Assembly: GCA_963580455.1 (NCBI GenBank)
Contig: OY756967.1
Location: forward strand, 13,848,501-13,912,500
Source: Euonymus europaeus
Lineage: Eukaryota > Streptophyta > Magnoliopsida > Celastrales > Celastraceae
Length of the DNA: 64,000 nucleotides
Reading direction: 5' to 3'
Under the pieces are notes generated by a model. It was not told the DNA's origin and did no database searches. It worked only from the letters and a program-made list of their open reading frames with translations. The translations under genes were made by a program, and so were the position numbers. This document shows positions 35,038 to 47,700 of this stretch, piece after piece (within the stretch, counting starts at the first letter, position 1; each line of letters begins with the position of its first letter).

Positions 35038-38000
35038 TAGAGAGAGTTGAGCAACTTCGGACTATCAAAGTTGCTCGGTGTACACTTTTTATTGTTCTTT
35101 TATATTAAATTTTAAGAAAATGAGCTTCCAGGATTATTTCGATACCAAAACACCAACTTTCTATGACAAATGGACAAAACCGTTAAAAGCTCCTCCATAG
35201 AGAGAGTTGAGCAACTTCGGACTATCAAAGTTGCTTGGTGTACACTTTTTATTGTTCTTCAAGGTTAAATTTTATGAAAATTAGCTTCCAGGATTATTTC
35301 GATGCCAAAATAGCAACTTTCTATGACAAATGGACAAAATCGTTAAAAGCTCCTTCATAGAGAGAGTTGAGCAACTTCGGACTATCAAAGTTGCTCGGTG
35401 TACACTTTTTATTGTTCTTCTATGTTAAATTTTACGAAAATGAGTTTCAAGGATTATTTCGATACCAAAACACCAACTTTCTATGAAAAATGGACAAAAC
35501 CGTTAAAAGCTCTTCCATAGAGAGAGTTGAGCAACTTCGGACTATCAAAGTTGCTCGGTGTACACTTTTTATTGTTCTTCTACGTTAAATTTTACGAAAA
35601 TTAGCTTCCAGGATTATTTCGATGCCAAAACACCAACTTTCTATGACAAATGGACAAAACCGTTAAAAGTGTCTCCATAGAGAGAGTTGAGCAACTTCAG
35701 AAAATCAAAGTTGCTCGGTGTACACTTTTTATTGTTCTTTTATGTTAAATTTTACGAAAATGAGTTTCCAGGATTATTTCGATGCCAAAACACCAACTTT
35801 CTATGACAAATGGACAAAACCGTTAAAAGCTCCTCGATAGAGAGGGTTGAGCAACTTCGGACTATCAATGTTGCTCGGTGTACACTTTTTATTGTTCTTC
35901 TATGTTAAATTTTACGAAAATGAGCTTCAAGGATTATTTCGATGCCAAAACAGCAACTTTCTATGACAAATGGACAAATTCGTTAAAAGCTCCTTCATAG
36001 AGATAGTTGAGCAACTTCGGTCTATCAAAGTTGCTTGGTGTACACTTTTTATTGTTCTTTTAGGTTAAATTTTACGAAAATTAGCTTCCAGGATTATTTC
36101 GATGCCAAAATAGCAACTTTCTATGACAAATGGACAAAATCGTTAAAAGCTCCTTCAAAGAGAGAGTTGAGCAACTTCGGACTATCAAAGTTGCTCGGTG
36201 TACACTTTTTATTGTTCTTTTATGTTAAATTTTATGAAAATTAGCTTCCAGGATTATTTCGATACCAAAACATCAACTTTCTATGACAAATGGACAAAAC
36301 CGTTAAAAGCTCTTCCATACAGAGAGTTGAGCAACTTCGGACTATCAAAGTTGCTTGGTGTACACTTTTTATTGTTCTTCTAGGTTAAATTTTACGAAAA
36401 TTAGCTTCCAGGATTATTTCGATGCCAAAATAGCAACTTTCAATGACAAATGGAAAAAATCGTTAAAAGCTCCTTCATAGAGAGAGTTGAGCAACTTCGG
36501 ACTATCAATGTTGCTCGGTGTACACTTTTTATTGTTCTTTTATGTTAAATTTTACGAAAATGAGCTTCCAGGATTATTTCGATGCCAAAACACCAACTTT
36601 CTATGACAAATGGACAAAACCGTTAAAAGCTCCTCCATAGAGAGGGTTGAGCAATTTCGGACTATCAATGTTACTCGGTGTACACTTTTTATTGTTCTTC
36701 TATGTTAAATTTTACGAAAATAAGCTTCAAGGATTATTTCGATACCAAAACACCAACTTTCTATGACAAATTGACAAAACCGTTAAAAGCTCCTCCATAG
36801 AGAGAGTTGAGCAACTTCGGACTTTCAAAGTTGCTCGGTGTACACTTTTTATTGTTCTTCTACGTTAAATTTTACGAAAATTAGCTTCCAGGATTATTTC
36901 GATGCCAAAACACCAACTTTCTATGACAAATGGAAAAAACCGTTAAAAGTGCCTCCATAGAGAGGGTTGAGCAACTTCGGACTATCAATGTCGCTCGGTG
37001 TACACTTTTTATTGTTCTTCTATGTTAAATTTTACGAAAATGAGCTTCAAGGATTATTTCGATACCAAAACACCAACTTTCTATGACAAATGGACAAAAC
37101 CGTTAAAAGCTCCTCCATAGAGAGGGTTGAGCAACTTCGGACTATCAATGTCGCTCGGTGTACACTTTTTATTGTTCTTCTATGTTAAATTTTACGAAAA
37201 TGAGCTTCAAGGATTATTTCGATACCAAAACACCAACTTTCTATGACAAATGGACAGGTTGAGCAACTTCGGACTATCAATGTCACTCGGTGTACACTTT
37301 TTATTGTTCTTCTATGTTAAATTTTACGAAAATGAGCTTCCAGAATTATTTCGATGCCAAAACACCAACTTTCTATGACAAATGGACAAAACCGTTAAAA
37401 GCTCCTCCATAGAGAGGGTTGAGCAACTTCGGACTATCAATGTCGCTCGGTGTACACTTTTTATTGTTCTTCTATGTTAAATTTTACGAAAATGAGCTTC
37501 AAGGATTATTTCGATACCAAAACACCAACTTTCTATGACAAATGGACAGGTTGAGCAACTTCGGACTATCAATGTCACTCGGTGTACACTTTTTATTGTT
37601 CTTCTATGTTAAATTTTACGAAAATGAGCTTCCAGAATTATTTCGATGCCAAAACACCAACTTTCTATGACAAATGGACAAAACCGTTAAAAGCTCCTCC
37701 ATAGAGAGGGTTGAGCAACTTCGGACTATCAATGTCGCTCGGTGTACACTTTTTATTGTTCTTCTATGTTAAATTTTACGAAAATGAGCTTCAAGGATTA
37801 TTTCGATACCAAAACACCAACTTTCTATGACAAATGGACAAAACCGTTAAAAGCTCCTCCATGGAGAGGGTTGAGCAACTTCGGACTATCAATGTTACTC
37901 GGTGTACACTTTTTATTGTTCTTCTATGTTAAATTTTACGAAAATGAGCTTCCAGGATTATTTCGATGCCAAAACACCAACTTTCTATGACAAATGGACA

Positions 38001-41000
38001 AAACCGTTAAAAGCTCCTCCATGGAGAGGGTTGAGCAACTTCGGACTATCAATGTTATTCGGTGTACACTTTTTATTGTTCTTCTATGTTAAATTTTACG
38101 AAAATAAGCTTCAAGGATTATTTCGATACCAAAACACCAACTTTCTATGACAAATGGACAAAACCGTTAAAAGCTCCTCCATAGAGAGAGTTGAGCAACT
38201 TCGGACTTTAAAAGTTGCTCGGTGTACACTTTTTATTGTTCTTCTACGTTAAATTTTACGAAAATTAGCTTCCAGGATTATTTCGATGCCAAAACACCAA
38301 CTTTCTATGACAAATGGAAAAAACCGTTAAAAGTGCCTCCATAGAGAGAGTTGAGCAACTTCAGACAATCAAAGTTGCTCGGTGTACACTTTTTATTGTT
38401 CTTTTATGTTAAATTTTACGAAAATGAGCTTCCAGGATTATTTCGATGCCAAAACACCAACTTTGTATGACAAATGGACAAAACCGTTAAAAGCTCCTCC
38501 ATAGAGAGGGTTGAGCAACTTCGGACTATCAATGTCGCTCGGTGTACACTTTTTATTGTTCTTCTATGTTAAATTTTACGAAAATGAGCTTCAAGGATTA
38601 TTTCGATACCAAAACACCAACTTTCTATGACAAATGGACAAAACCGTTAAAAGCTCCTCCATAGAGAGAGTTGAGCAACTTCGGACTATCAAAGTTGCTC
38701 GGTGTACACTTTATAATGTTCTTTTATGTTAAATTTTACGAAAATGAGCTTCCAGGATTATTTCGATGCCAAAACACCAACTTTCTATGACAAATGGACA
38801 AAACCGTTAAAAGCTCCTCCATAGAGAGAGTTGAGCAACTTCGGACTATCAAAGTTGCTTGGTGTACACTTTTTATTGTTCTTCTAGGTTAAATTTTACG
38901 AAAATTAGCTTCCAGGATTATTTCGATGCCAAAATAGCAACTTTCTATGACAAATGGACAAAATCGTTAAAAGCTCCTTCATAGAGAGAGTTGAGCAACT
39001 TCGGACTATCAAAGTTGCTCGGTGTACACTTTTTATTGTTCTTTTATGTTAAATTTTACGAAAATGAGCTTCCAGGATTATTTCGATGCCAAAACACGAA
39101 CTTTCTATGACAAATGGACAAAACCTTTAAAAGCTCCTCCATAGAGAGCGTTGAGCAACTTCGGACTATCAAAGTTGCTCGGTGTACACTTTTTATTGTT
39201 CTTCTACGTTAAATTTTACGAAAATTAGCTTCCAGGATTATTTCGATGCCAAAACACCAACTTTCTATGACAAATGGACAAAACCGTTAAAAGTGCCTTT
39301 ATAGAGAGAGTTGAGCAACTTCAGACAATCAAAGTTGCTCGGTGTACACTTTTTATTGTTCTTTTATGTTAAATTTTACGAAAATGAGCTTCCAGGATTA
39401 TTTCAATGCCAAAACCCAACTTTCTATGACAAATGGACAAAACCGTTAAAAGCTCCTCCATAGAGACGGTTGAGCAACTTCGGACTATCAATGTTGCTCG
39501 GTGTACACTTTTTATTGTTCTTCTATGTTAAATTTTACGAAAATGAGCTTCAAGGATTATTTCGATCCCAAAACACCAACTTTCTATGACAAATGGACAA
39601 AACCGTTAAAAGCTCCTCCATAGAGAGAGTTGAGCAACTTCGGACTATCAAAGTTGCTTGGTGTACACTTTTTATTGTTCTTCTAGGTTAAATTTTACGA
39701 AAATTAGCTTCCAGGATTATTTCGATGCCAAAACAGCAACTTTCTATGACAAAAAGACAAAACCGTTAAAAGCTCCTCCATAGAGAGGGTTGAGCAACTT
39801 CGGACTATCAATGTCGCTCGGTGTACACTTTTTATTGTTCTTCTATGTTAAATTTTACGAAAATGAGCTTCAAGGATTATTTCGATACCAAAACACCAAC
39901 TTTCTATGACAAATGGACAAAACCGTTAAAAGCTCCTCCATAGAGAGAGTTGAGCAACTTCGGACTATCAAAGTTGCTCGGTGTACACTTTATAATGTTC
40001 TTTTATGTTAAATTTTACGAAAATGAGCTTCCAGGATTATTTCGATGCCAAAACACCAACTTTCTATGACAAATGGACAAAACCGTTAAAAGCTCCTCCA
40101 TAGAGAGAGTTGAGCAACTTCGGACTATCAAAGTTGCTCGGTGTACACTTTTTATTGTTCTTCTAGGTTAAATTTTACGAAAATTAGCTTCCAGGATTAT
40201 TTCGATGCCAAAATAGCAACTTTCTATGACAAATGGATAAAATCGTTAAAAGCTCCTTCATAGAGAGAGTTGAGCAACTTCGGACTATCAAAGTTGCTCG
40301 ATGTACACTTTTTATCGTTCTTTTATGTTAAATTTTACGAAAATGAGCTTCCAGGATTATTTCGATGCCAAAACACCAACTTTCTATGACAAATGGACAA
40401 AACCGTTAAAAGCTCCTCCATAGAGAGAGTTGAGCAACTTCGGACTATCAAAGTTGCTCGGTGTACACTTTTTATTGTTCTTCTACGTTAAATTTTACGA
40501 AAATTAGCTTCCAGGATTATTTCGATGCCAAAACACCAACTTTCTATGACAAATGGACAAAACCGTTAAAAGTGCCTTTATAGAGAGAGTTGAGCAACTT
40601 CAGACAATCAAAGTTGCTCGGTGTACACTTTTTATTGTTCTTTTATGTTAAATTTTACGAAAATGAGCTTCCAGGATTATTTCAATGCCAAAACCCAACT
40701 TTCTATGACAAATGGACAAAACCGTTAAAAGCTCCTCCATAGAGACGGTTGAGCAACTTCGGACTATCAATGTTGCTCGGTGTACACTTTTTATTGTTCT
40801 TCTATGTTAAATTTTACGAAAATGAGCTTCAAGGATTATTTCGATACCAAAACACCAACTTTCTATGACAAATGGACAAAACCGTTAAAAGCTCCTCCAT
40901 AGAGAGAGTTGAGCAACTTCGGACTATCAAAGTTGCTTGGTGTACACTTTTTATTGTTCTTCTAGGTTAAATTTTACGAAAATTAGCTTCCAGGATTATT

Positions 41001-41003
41001 TCG
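34981..41003 (+). repeat. Large multimer, copy 2 (6,022 bp, expanded)
   Basis: This copy follows copy 1 at an offset of 5,570 bp up to about 37,070. Thereafter the offset is 6,022 bp, to about 41,000. The 452 bp gain is one extra 160 bp F unit (36,961 versus 37,121) plus one extra 292 bp dimer made of a 160 and a 132 bp unit. All marks of copy 1 recur, including the two CCATGG units (37859 and 38019) and 'gaacctttaaaag'-like variants near 39,120. Single-base differences are sparse, for example 'atagatag' near 36,000 and 'caaaaagac' near 39,750. Confidence 0.9.
37251..37558 (+). repeat. Two 132 bp monomer junctions 292 bp apart
   Basis: The 28 bp deletion junction 'tggacaggttgag' occurs at 37256/37257 and again at 37548/37549. 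The distance of 292 bp equals one full and one shortened unit, so a dimer containing the deletion was itself duplicated. Both copies carry 'tcaatgtcactcgg' after the junction, whereas the upstream block has 'tcaatgttactcgg'. Confidence 0.92.
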
Positions 41004-41059
41004 ATGCCAAAACAGCAACTTTCTATGACAAATGGACAAAACCGTTAAAAGCTCCTCCA
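38502..41059 (+). repeat. Nested 1,279 bp tandem duplication in copy 2
   Basis: This is the downstream counterpart of the 1,279 bp repeat. 'cactttataatgttc' occurs near 38,710 and 39,990, and 'tcaatgccaaaaccc' near 39,400 and 40,680. The left half carries 'acacgaactttc', 'aaacctttaaaag' and 'gagagcgttgag'; the right half carries 'ctcgatgtac' and 'tttatcgttc'. These halves match their counterparts in the upstream copy one to one. Confidence 0.85.
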
Positions 41060-42879
41060 TAGAGAGGGTTGAGCAACTTCGGACTATCAATGTCGCTCGG
41101 TATACACTTTTTATTGTTCTCCTATGTTAAATTTTACGAAAATGAGCTTCAAGGATTATTTCGATACCAAAACAGCAACTTTCTATGACAAATGGACAAA
41201 ACCGTTAAAAGCTCCTCCATAGAGAGAGTTGAGCAACTTCGGACTATCAAAGTTGCTTGGTGTACACTTTTTATTGTTCTTCAAGGTTAAATTTTATGAA
41301 AATTAGCTTCCAGGATTATTTCGATGCCAAAATAGCAACTTTCTATGACAAATGGACAAAATCGTTAAAAGCTCCTTCATAGAGAGAGTTGAGCAACTTC
41401 GGACTATCAAAGTTACTCGGTGTACACTTTTTATTGTTCTTCTACGTTAAATTTTACGAAAATTAGCTTCCAGGATTATTTCGATGCCAAAACACCAACT
41501 TTCTATGACAAATGGACAAAACCGTTAAAAGCTCCTCCATAGAGAGGGTTGAGCAACTTCGGACTATCAATGTCGCTCGGTGTACACTTTTTATTGTTCT
41601 TCTATGTTAAATTTTACGAAAATGAGCTTCAAGGATTATTTCGATAACAAAACACCAACTTTGTATGACAAATGGACAAAACCGTTAAAAGCTCCTCCAT
41701 AGAGAGAGTTGAGCAACTTCGGACTATCAAAGTTGCTCGGTGTACACTTTTTATTGTTCTTTTATGTTAAATTTTACGAAAATGAGCTTCCAGGATTATT
41801 TCGATGCCAAAACACCAACTTTCTATGACAAATGGACAAAACCGTTAAAAGCTCCTCCATAGAGAGAGTTGAGCAACTTCGGACTATCAAAGTTGCTTGG
41901 TGTACACTTTTTATTGTTCTTCTAGGTTAAATTTTACGAAAATTAGCTTCCAGGATTATTTCGATGCCAAAATAGCAACTTTCTATGACAAATGGACAAA
42001 ATCGTTAAAAGCTCCTTCATAGAGAGAGTTGAGCAACTTCGGACTATCAAAGTTGCTCGGTGTACACTTTTTATTGTTCTTTTATGTTAAATTTTACGAA
42101 AATGAGCTTCCAGGATTATTTCGATGCCAAAACACCAACTTTCTATGACAAATGGACAAAACCGTTAAAAGCTCCTCCATAGAGAGAGTTGAGCAACTTC
42201 GGACTATCAAAGTTGCTCGGTGTACACTTTTTATTGTTCTTCTACGTTAAATTTTACGAAAATTAGCTTCCAGGATTATTTCGATGCCAAAACAGCAACT
42301 TTCTATGACAAATGGACAAAATCGTTAAAAGCTCCTTCATAGAGAGAGTTGAGCAACTTCGGACTATCAAAGTTGCTTGGTGTACACTTTTTATTGTTCT
42401 TCTAGGTTAAATTTTACGAAAATTAGCTTCCAGGATTATTTCGATGCCAAAATAGCAATTTTCTATGACAAATGGACAAAATCGTTAAAAGCTCCTTCAT
42501 AGAGAGAGTTGAGCAACTTCGGACTATCAAAGTTGCTCGATGTACACTTTTTATCGTTCTTTTATGTTAAGTTTTACGAAAATGAGCTTCCAGGATTATT
42601 TCGATGCCAAAACACCAACTTTCTATGACAAATGGACAAAACCGTTAAAAGTGCCTTTATAGAGAGAGTTGAGCAACTTCAGACAATCAAAGTTGCTCGG
42701 TGTACACTTTTTAATGTTCTTTTATGTTAAATTTTACGAAAATGAGCTTCCAGGATTATTTCGATGCCAAAACCCAACTTTCTATGACAAATGGACAAAA
42801 CCGTTAAAAGCTCCTCCATAGAGACGGTTGAGCAACTTCGGACTATCAATGTTGCTCGGTGTACACTTTTTATTGTTCT
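41004..42879 (+). repeat. Shuffled domain II monomers
   Basis: F units with 'tcaatgtcgctcgg' occur near 41,085 and 41,565, the first with 'tatacactttt' and 'ttctcctatg'. A B-like unit with 'ttcttcaaggtt' (near 41,276), D units (near 41,440 and 42,235), B units and a 'ctcgatgtac' / 'tttatcgttc' unit (near 42,540) follow. A 'gtgcctttatag' unit and E unit lead into the next copy block. Each piece is known from the flanking multimers but in a new order, as expected from repeated unequal exchange. No gene is seen. Confidence 0.75.
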
Positions 42880-44740
42880 TCTATGTTAAATTTACGAAAA
42901 TGAGCTTCAAGGATTATTTCGATACCAAAACACCAACTTTCTATGACAAATGGACAAAACCGTTAAAAGCTCCTCCATAGAGAGAGTTGAGCAACTTCGG
43001 ACTATCAAAGTTGCTTGGTGTACACTTTTTATTGTTCTTCTAGGTTAAATTTTACGAAAATTAGCTTCCAGGATTATTTCGATGCCAAAACAACAACTTT
43101 CTATGACAAATGGACAAAATTGTTAAAAGCTCCTTCATAGAGAGAGTTGAGCAACTTCGGAGTATCAAAGTTGCTCGGTGTACACTTTTTATTGTTCTTT
43201 TATGTTAAATTTTAAGAAAATGAGCTTCCAGGATTATTTCGATACCAAAACACCAACTTTCTATGACAAATGGACAAAACCGTTAAAAGCTCCTCCATAG
43301 AGAGAGTTGAGCAACTTCGGACTATCAAAGTTGCTTGGTGTACACTTTTTATTGTTCTTCAAGGTTAAATTTTATGAAAATTAGCTTCCAGGATTATTTC
43401 GATGCCAAAATAGCAACTTTCTATGACAAATGGACAAAATCGTTAAAAGCTCCTTCATAGAGAGAGTTGAGCAACTTCGGACTATCAAAGTTGCTCGGTG
43501 TACACTTTTTATTGTTCTTCTATGTTAAATTTTACGAAAATGAGTTTCAAGGATTATTTCGATACCAAAACACCAACTTTCTATGAAAAATGGACAAAAC
43601 CGTTAAAAGCTCTTCCATAGAGAGAGTTGAGCAACTTCGGACTATCAAAGTTGCTCGGTGTACACTTTTTATTGTTCTTCTACGTTAAATTTTACGAAAA
43701 TTAGCTTCCAGGATTATTTCGATGCCAAAACACCAACTTTCTATGACAAATGGACAAAACCGTTAAAAGTGTCTCTATAGAGAGAGTTGAGCAACTTCAG
43801 AAAATCAAAGTTGCTCGGTGTACACTTTTTATTGTTCTTTTATGTTAAATTTTACGAAAATGAGCTTCCAGGATTATTTCGATGCCAAAACACCAACTTT
43901 CTATGACAAATGGACAAAACCGTTAAAAGCTCCTCGATAGAGAGGGTTGAGCAACTTCGGACTATCAATGTTGCTCGGTGTACACTTTTTACTGTTCTTG
44001 TATGTTAATTTTTACGAAAATGAGCTTCAAGGATTATTTCGATGCCAAAACAGCAACTTTCTATGACAAATGGACAAAATCGTTAAAAGCTCCTTCATAG
44101 AGAGAGTTGAGCAACTTCGGTCTATCAAAGTTGCTTGGTGTACACTTTTTATTGTTCTTTTAGGTTAAATTTTACGAAAATTAGCTTCCAGGATTATTTC
44201 GATGCCAAAATAGCAACTTTCTATGACAAATGGACAAAATCGTTAAAAGCTCCTTCAGAGAGAGAGTTGAGCAACTTCGGACTATCAAAGTTGCTCGGTG
44301 TACACTTTTTATTGTTCTTTTATGTTAAATTTTATGAAAATTAGCTTCCAGGATTATTTCGATACCAAAACATCAACTTTCTATGACAAATGGACAAAAC
44401 CGTTAAAAGCTCCTCCATAGAGAGAGTTGAGCAACTTCGGACTATCAAAGTTGCTTGGTGTACACTTTTTATTGTTCTTCTAGGTTAAATTTTACGAAAA
44501 TTAGCTTCCAGGATTATTTCGATGCCAAAATAGCAACTTTCAATGACAAATGGACAAAATCGTTAAAAGCTCCTTCATAGAGAGAGTTGAGCAACTTCGG
44601 ACTATCAAAGTTGCTCGGTGTACACTTTTTATTGTTCTTTTATGTTAAATTTTACGAAAATGAGCTTCCAGGATTATTTCGATGCCAAAACACCAACTTT
44701 CTATGACAAATGGACAAAACCGTTAAAATCTCCTCCATAG
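42880..44740 (+). repeat. Partial third copy of the large multimer
   Basis: This stretch follows 34,780-36,640 at an offset of exactly 8,100 bp. Shared marks include 'aaaattgttaaaag', 'ttcttcaaggtt', 'gagtttcaagg', 'cctcgatagagagg' and 'cttcggtctatc'. It is more diverged than the first two copies: 'cttcagagagag' replaces 'cttcaaagagag', 'cctccatagag' replaces 'cttccatacag', and 'gttcttgtatgttaat' is private near 43,993. It contains one open frame of 69 codons at the 'cttcagag' unit, which I consider accidental. Confidence 0.85.
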
Positions 44741-47700
44741 AGAGGGTTGAGCAACTTCGGACTATCAATGTTGCTCGGTGTACACTTTTTATTGTTCTTC
44801 TAAGTTAAATTTTACGAAAATGAGCTTCAAGGATTATTTCGATACCAAAACACCAACTTTCTATGACAAATGGACAAAACCGTTAAAAGCTCCTCCATAG
44901 AGAGAGTTGAGCAACTTCGGACTATCAAAGTTGCTCGGTGTACACTTTTTATTGTTCTTTTATGTTAAATTTTACGAAAATTAGCTTCCAGGATTATTTC
45001 GATGCCAAAACAGCAACTTTCTATGACAAATGGACAAAATCGTTAAAAGCTCCCTCATAGAGAGAGTTGAGCAACTTCGGACTATCAAAGTTGCTCGGTG
45101 TACACTTTTTATTGTTCTTTTATGTTAAATTTTAAGAAAATGAGCTTCCAGGATTATTTTGATGCAAAAACACCAACTTTCTATGACAAATGGACAAAAC
45201 TGTTAAAAGGCCCTCCATAGAGAGAGTTGAGCAACTTCGGACTATCAAAGTTTCTCGGTGTACATTATATATTGTTCTACTAAGTCAAATTTTATGAGTA
45301 TAAGTTCCAAAATTATTTCGATGCCAGAACATTAACTTTCTGTGACAAATGGACAAAACCGTTAAAAGCTCCTTCATAGAGAGAGTTGAGCAACTTCGGA
45401 CTATCAAAGTTGCTCGGTGTACACTTTTTATTGTTCTTTTATGTTAAATTTTACAAAAATGAGCTTCCAGGATTATTTCGATGCCAAAACACCAACTTTC
45501 TATGACAAATGGACAAAACCGTTAAAAGCTCCGCCATAGAGAGAGTTGAGCATCTTCGGACTATAATAGTTGCTCGGTGTACACTTTTTATTGTTCTTTT
45601 ATGTTAAATTTTACGAAAATGAGCTTCAAGGATTATTTCGATACCAAAACACCAACTTTCTATGAAAAATGGACAAAACCGTTAAAAGCTCCTTCATAGA
45701 GAGAGTTGAGCAACTTCGGACTATCAAAGTTGCTCGGTGTACACTTTTTATTGTTCTTCTACGTTAAATTTTAAGAAAATGTGCTTCCAGGATTATTTCG
45801 ATGCCAAAACACCAACTTTCTATGACAAATGGACAAAACCGTTAAAAGTGCCTCCATAGAGAGAGTTGAGCAACTTCAGACAATCAAAGTTGCTCGGTGT
45901 ACACTTTTTATTGTTCTTTTATGTTAAATTTTACGAAAATTAGCTTCCAGGATTATTTCGATGCCAAAACACCAACTTTCTATGACAAATGGACAAAACC
46001 ATTAAAAGTGCCTCATAGAGAGAGTTGAGCAACTTCGGACTATCAATGTTGCTCGGTGTACACTTTTTATTGTTCTTCTATGTTAAATTTTACGAAAATG
46101 AGCTTCAAGGATTATTTCGATGCCAAAACAGCAACTTTCTATGACAAATGGACAAAATCGTTAAAAGCTCCTTCATAGAGAGAGTTGAGCAACTTCGGAC
46201 TATCAAAGTTGCTTGCTGTGCACTTTTTATTGTTCATCTAGGTTAAATTTTACGAAAAGTAGCTTCCAGGATTATTTCGATGCCAAAATAGCAATTTTCT
46301 ATGACAAATGGACAAAATCGTTAAAAGCTCCTTCATAGAGAGAGTTGAGCAACTTCGGACTATCAAAGTTGCTCGGTGTACACTTTTTATTGTTCTTTTA
46401 TATTAAATTTTACGAAAATGAGCTTCCAGCATTATTTCGATATCAAAACACCAACTTTCTATGACAAATGGACAAAACCGTTAAAAGCTCCTCCATAGAG
46501 AGAGTTGATCAACTTCGGACTATCAAAGTTGCTTGGTGTACACTTTTTATTGTTCTTCTAGGTTAAATTTTACGAAAATTAGCTTCCAGGATTATTTCGA
46601 TGCCAAAACAGCAACTTTCTATGACAAATGGACAAAATCGTTAAAAGCTCCTTCATAGAGAGAGTTGAGCAACTTCGGACTATCAAAGTTGCTCGGTGTA
46701 CACTTTTTATTGTTCTTTTATGTTAAACTTTACGAAAATGAGTTTCCAGGATTTCTTTCGATACCAAAACACCAACTTTCTATGACAAATGGACAAAACC
46801 GTTAAAAGCTCCTCCATAGAGAGAGTTGAGCAACTTCGGACTATCAAAGTTTCTCCGTGTACACATTTTATTGTTCTTTTATGTTAAATTTTACGAAAAT
46901 GAGCTTCCAGGATTATTTCGATATCAAAACGCCAACTTTCTATGACAAATGGACAAAACCGTTAAAAGCTCCTCCATAGAGAGAGTTGAGCAACTTTGGA
47001 CTATCAAAGTTGCTCGGTGTACACTTTTTATTGTTCTTCTACGTTAAATTTTACGAAAATTGGCTTCCAGGATTATTTGGATGCCAAAACACCAATTTTC
47101 TATGACAAATGGACAAAACCGTTAAAGGTGCCTCCATAGAGAGAGTTGAGCAACTTCAGACAATCAAAGTTGCTCGGTGTACACTTTTTATTGTTCTTTT
47201 ATGTTAAATTTTATGAAAATGAGCTTGCATGATTATTTCGATGCCAAAACAACAACTTTCTATGACAAATGGACAAATTCGTTAAAAGCTCCTCCATAGA
47301 GAGGGTTGAGCAACTTCGGACTATCAATGATGCTCGGTGTACACTTTTTATTGTTCTTCTATGTTAAATTTTACGAAAATGATCTTCAAGGATTATTTCG
47401 ATGCCAAAACAGCAACTTTCTATGAAAAATAGACAAAATCGTTAAAAGCTCCTTCATAGAGAGAGTTGAGCAACTTCGGACTATCAAAGTTGCTCGGTAT
47501 ACACTATTTATTGTTCTTTTATGTTAAATTTTACGAAAATGAGCTTCCAGGATTATTTCGATGCCAAAACACCAACTTTCTATGACAAATGGACAAAACC
47601 GTTAAAAGCTCCTCCATAGAGAGAGTTGAGCAACTTCGGACTATCAAAGTTGCTCAGTGTACACTTTTTATTGTTCTTCTAGGTTAAATTTTACGAAAAT

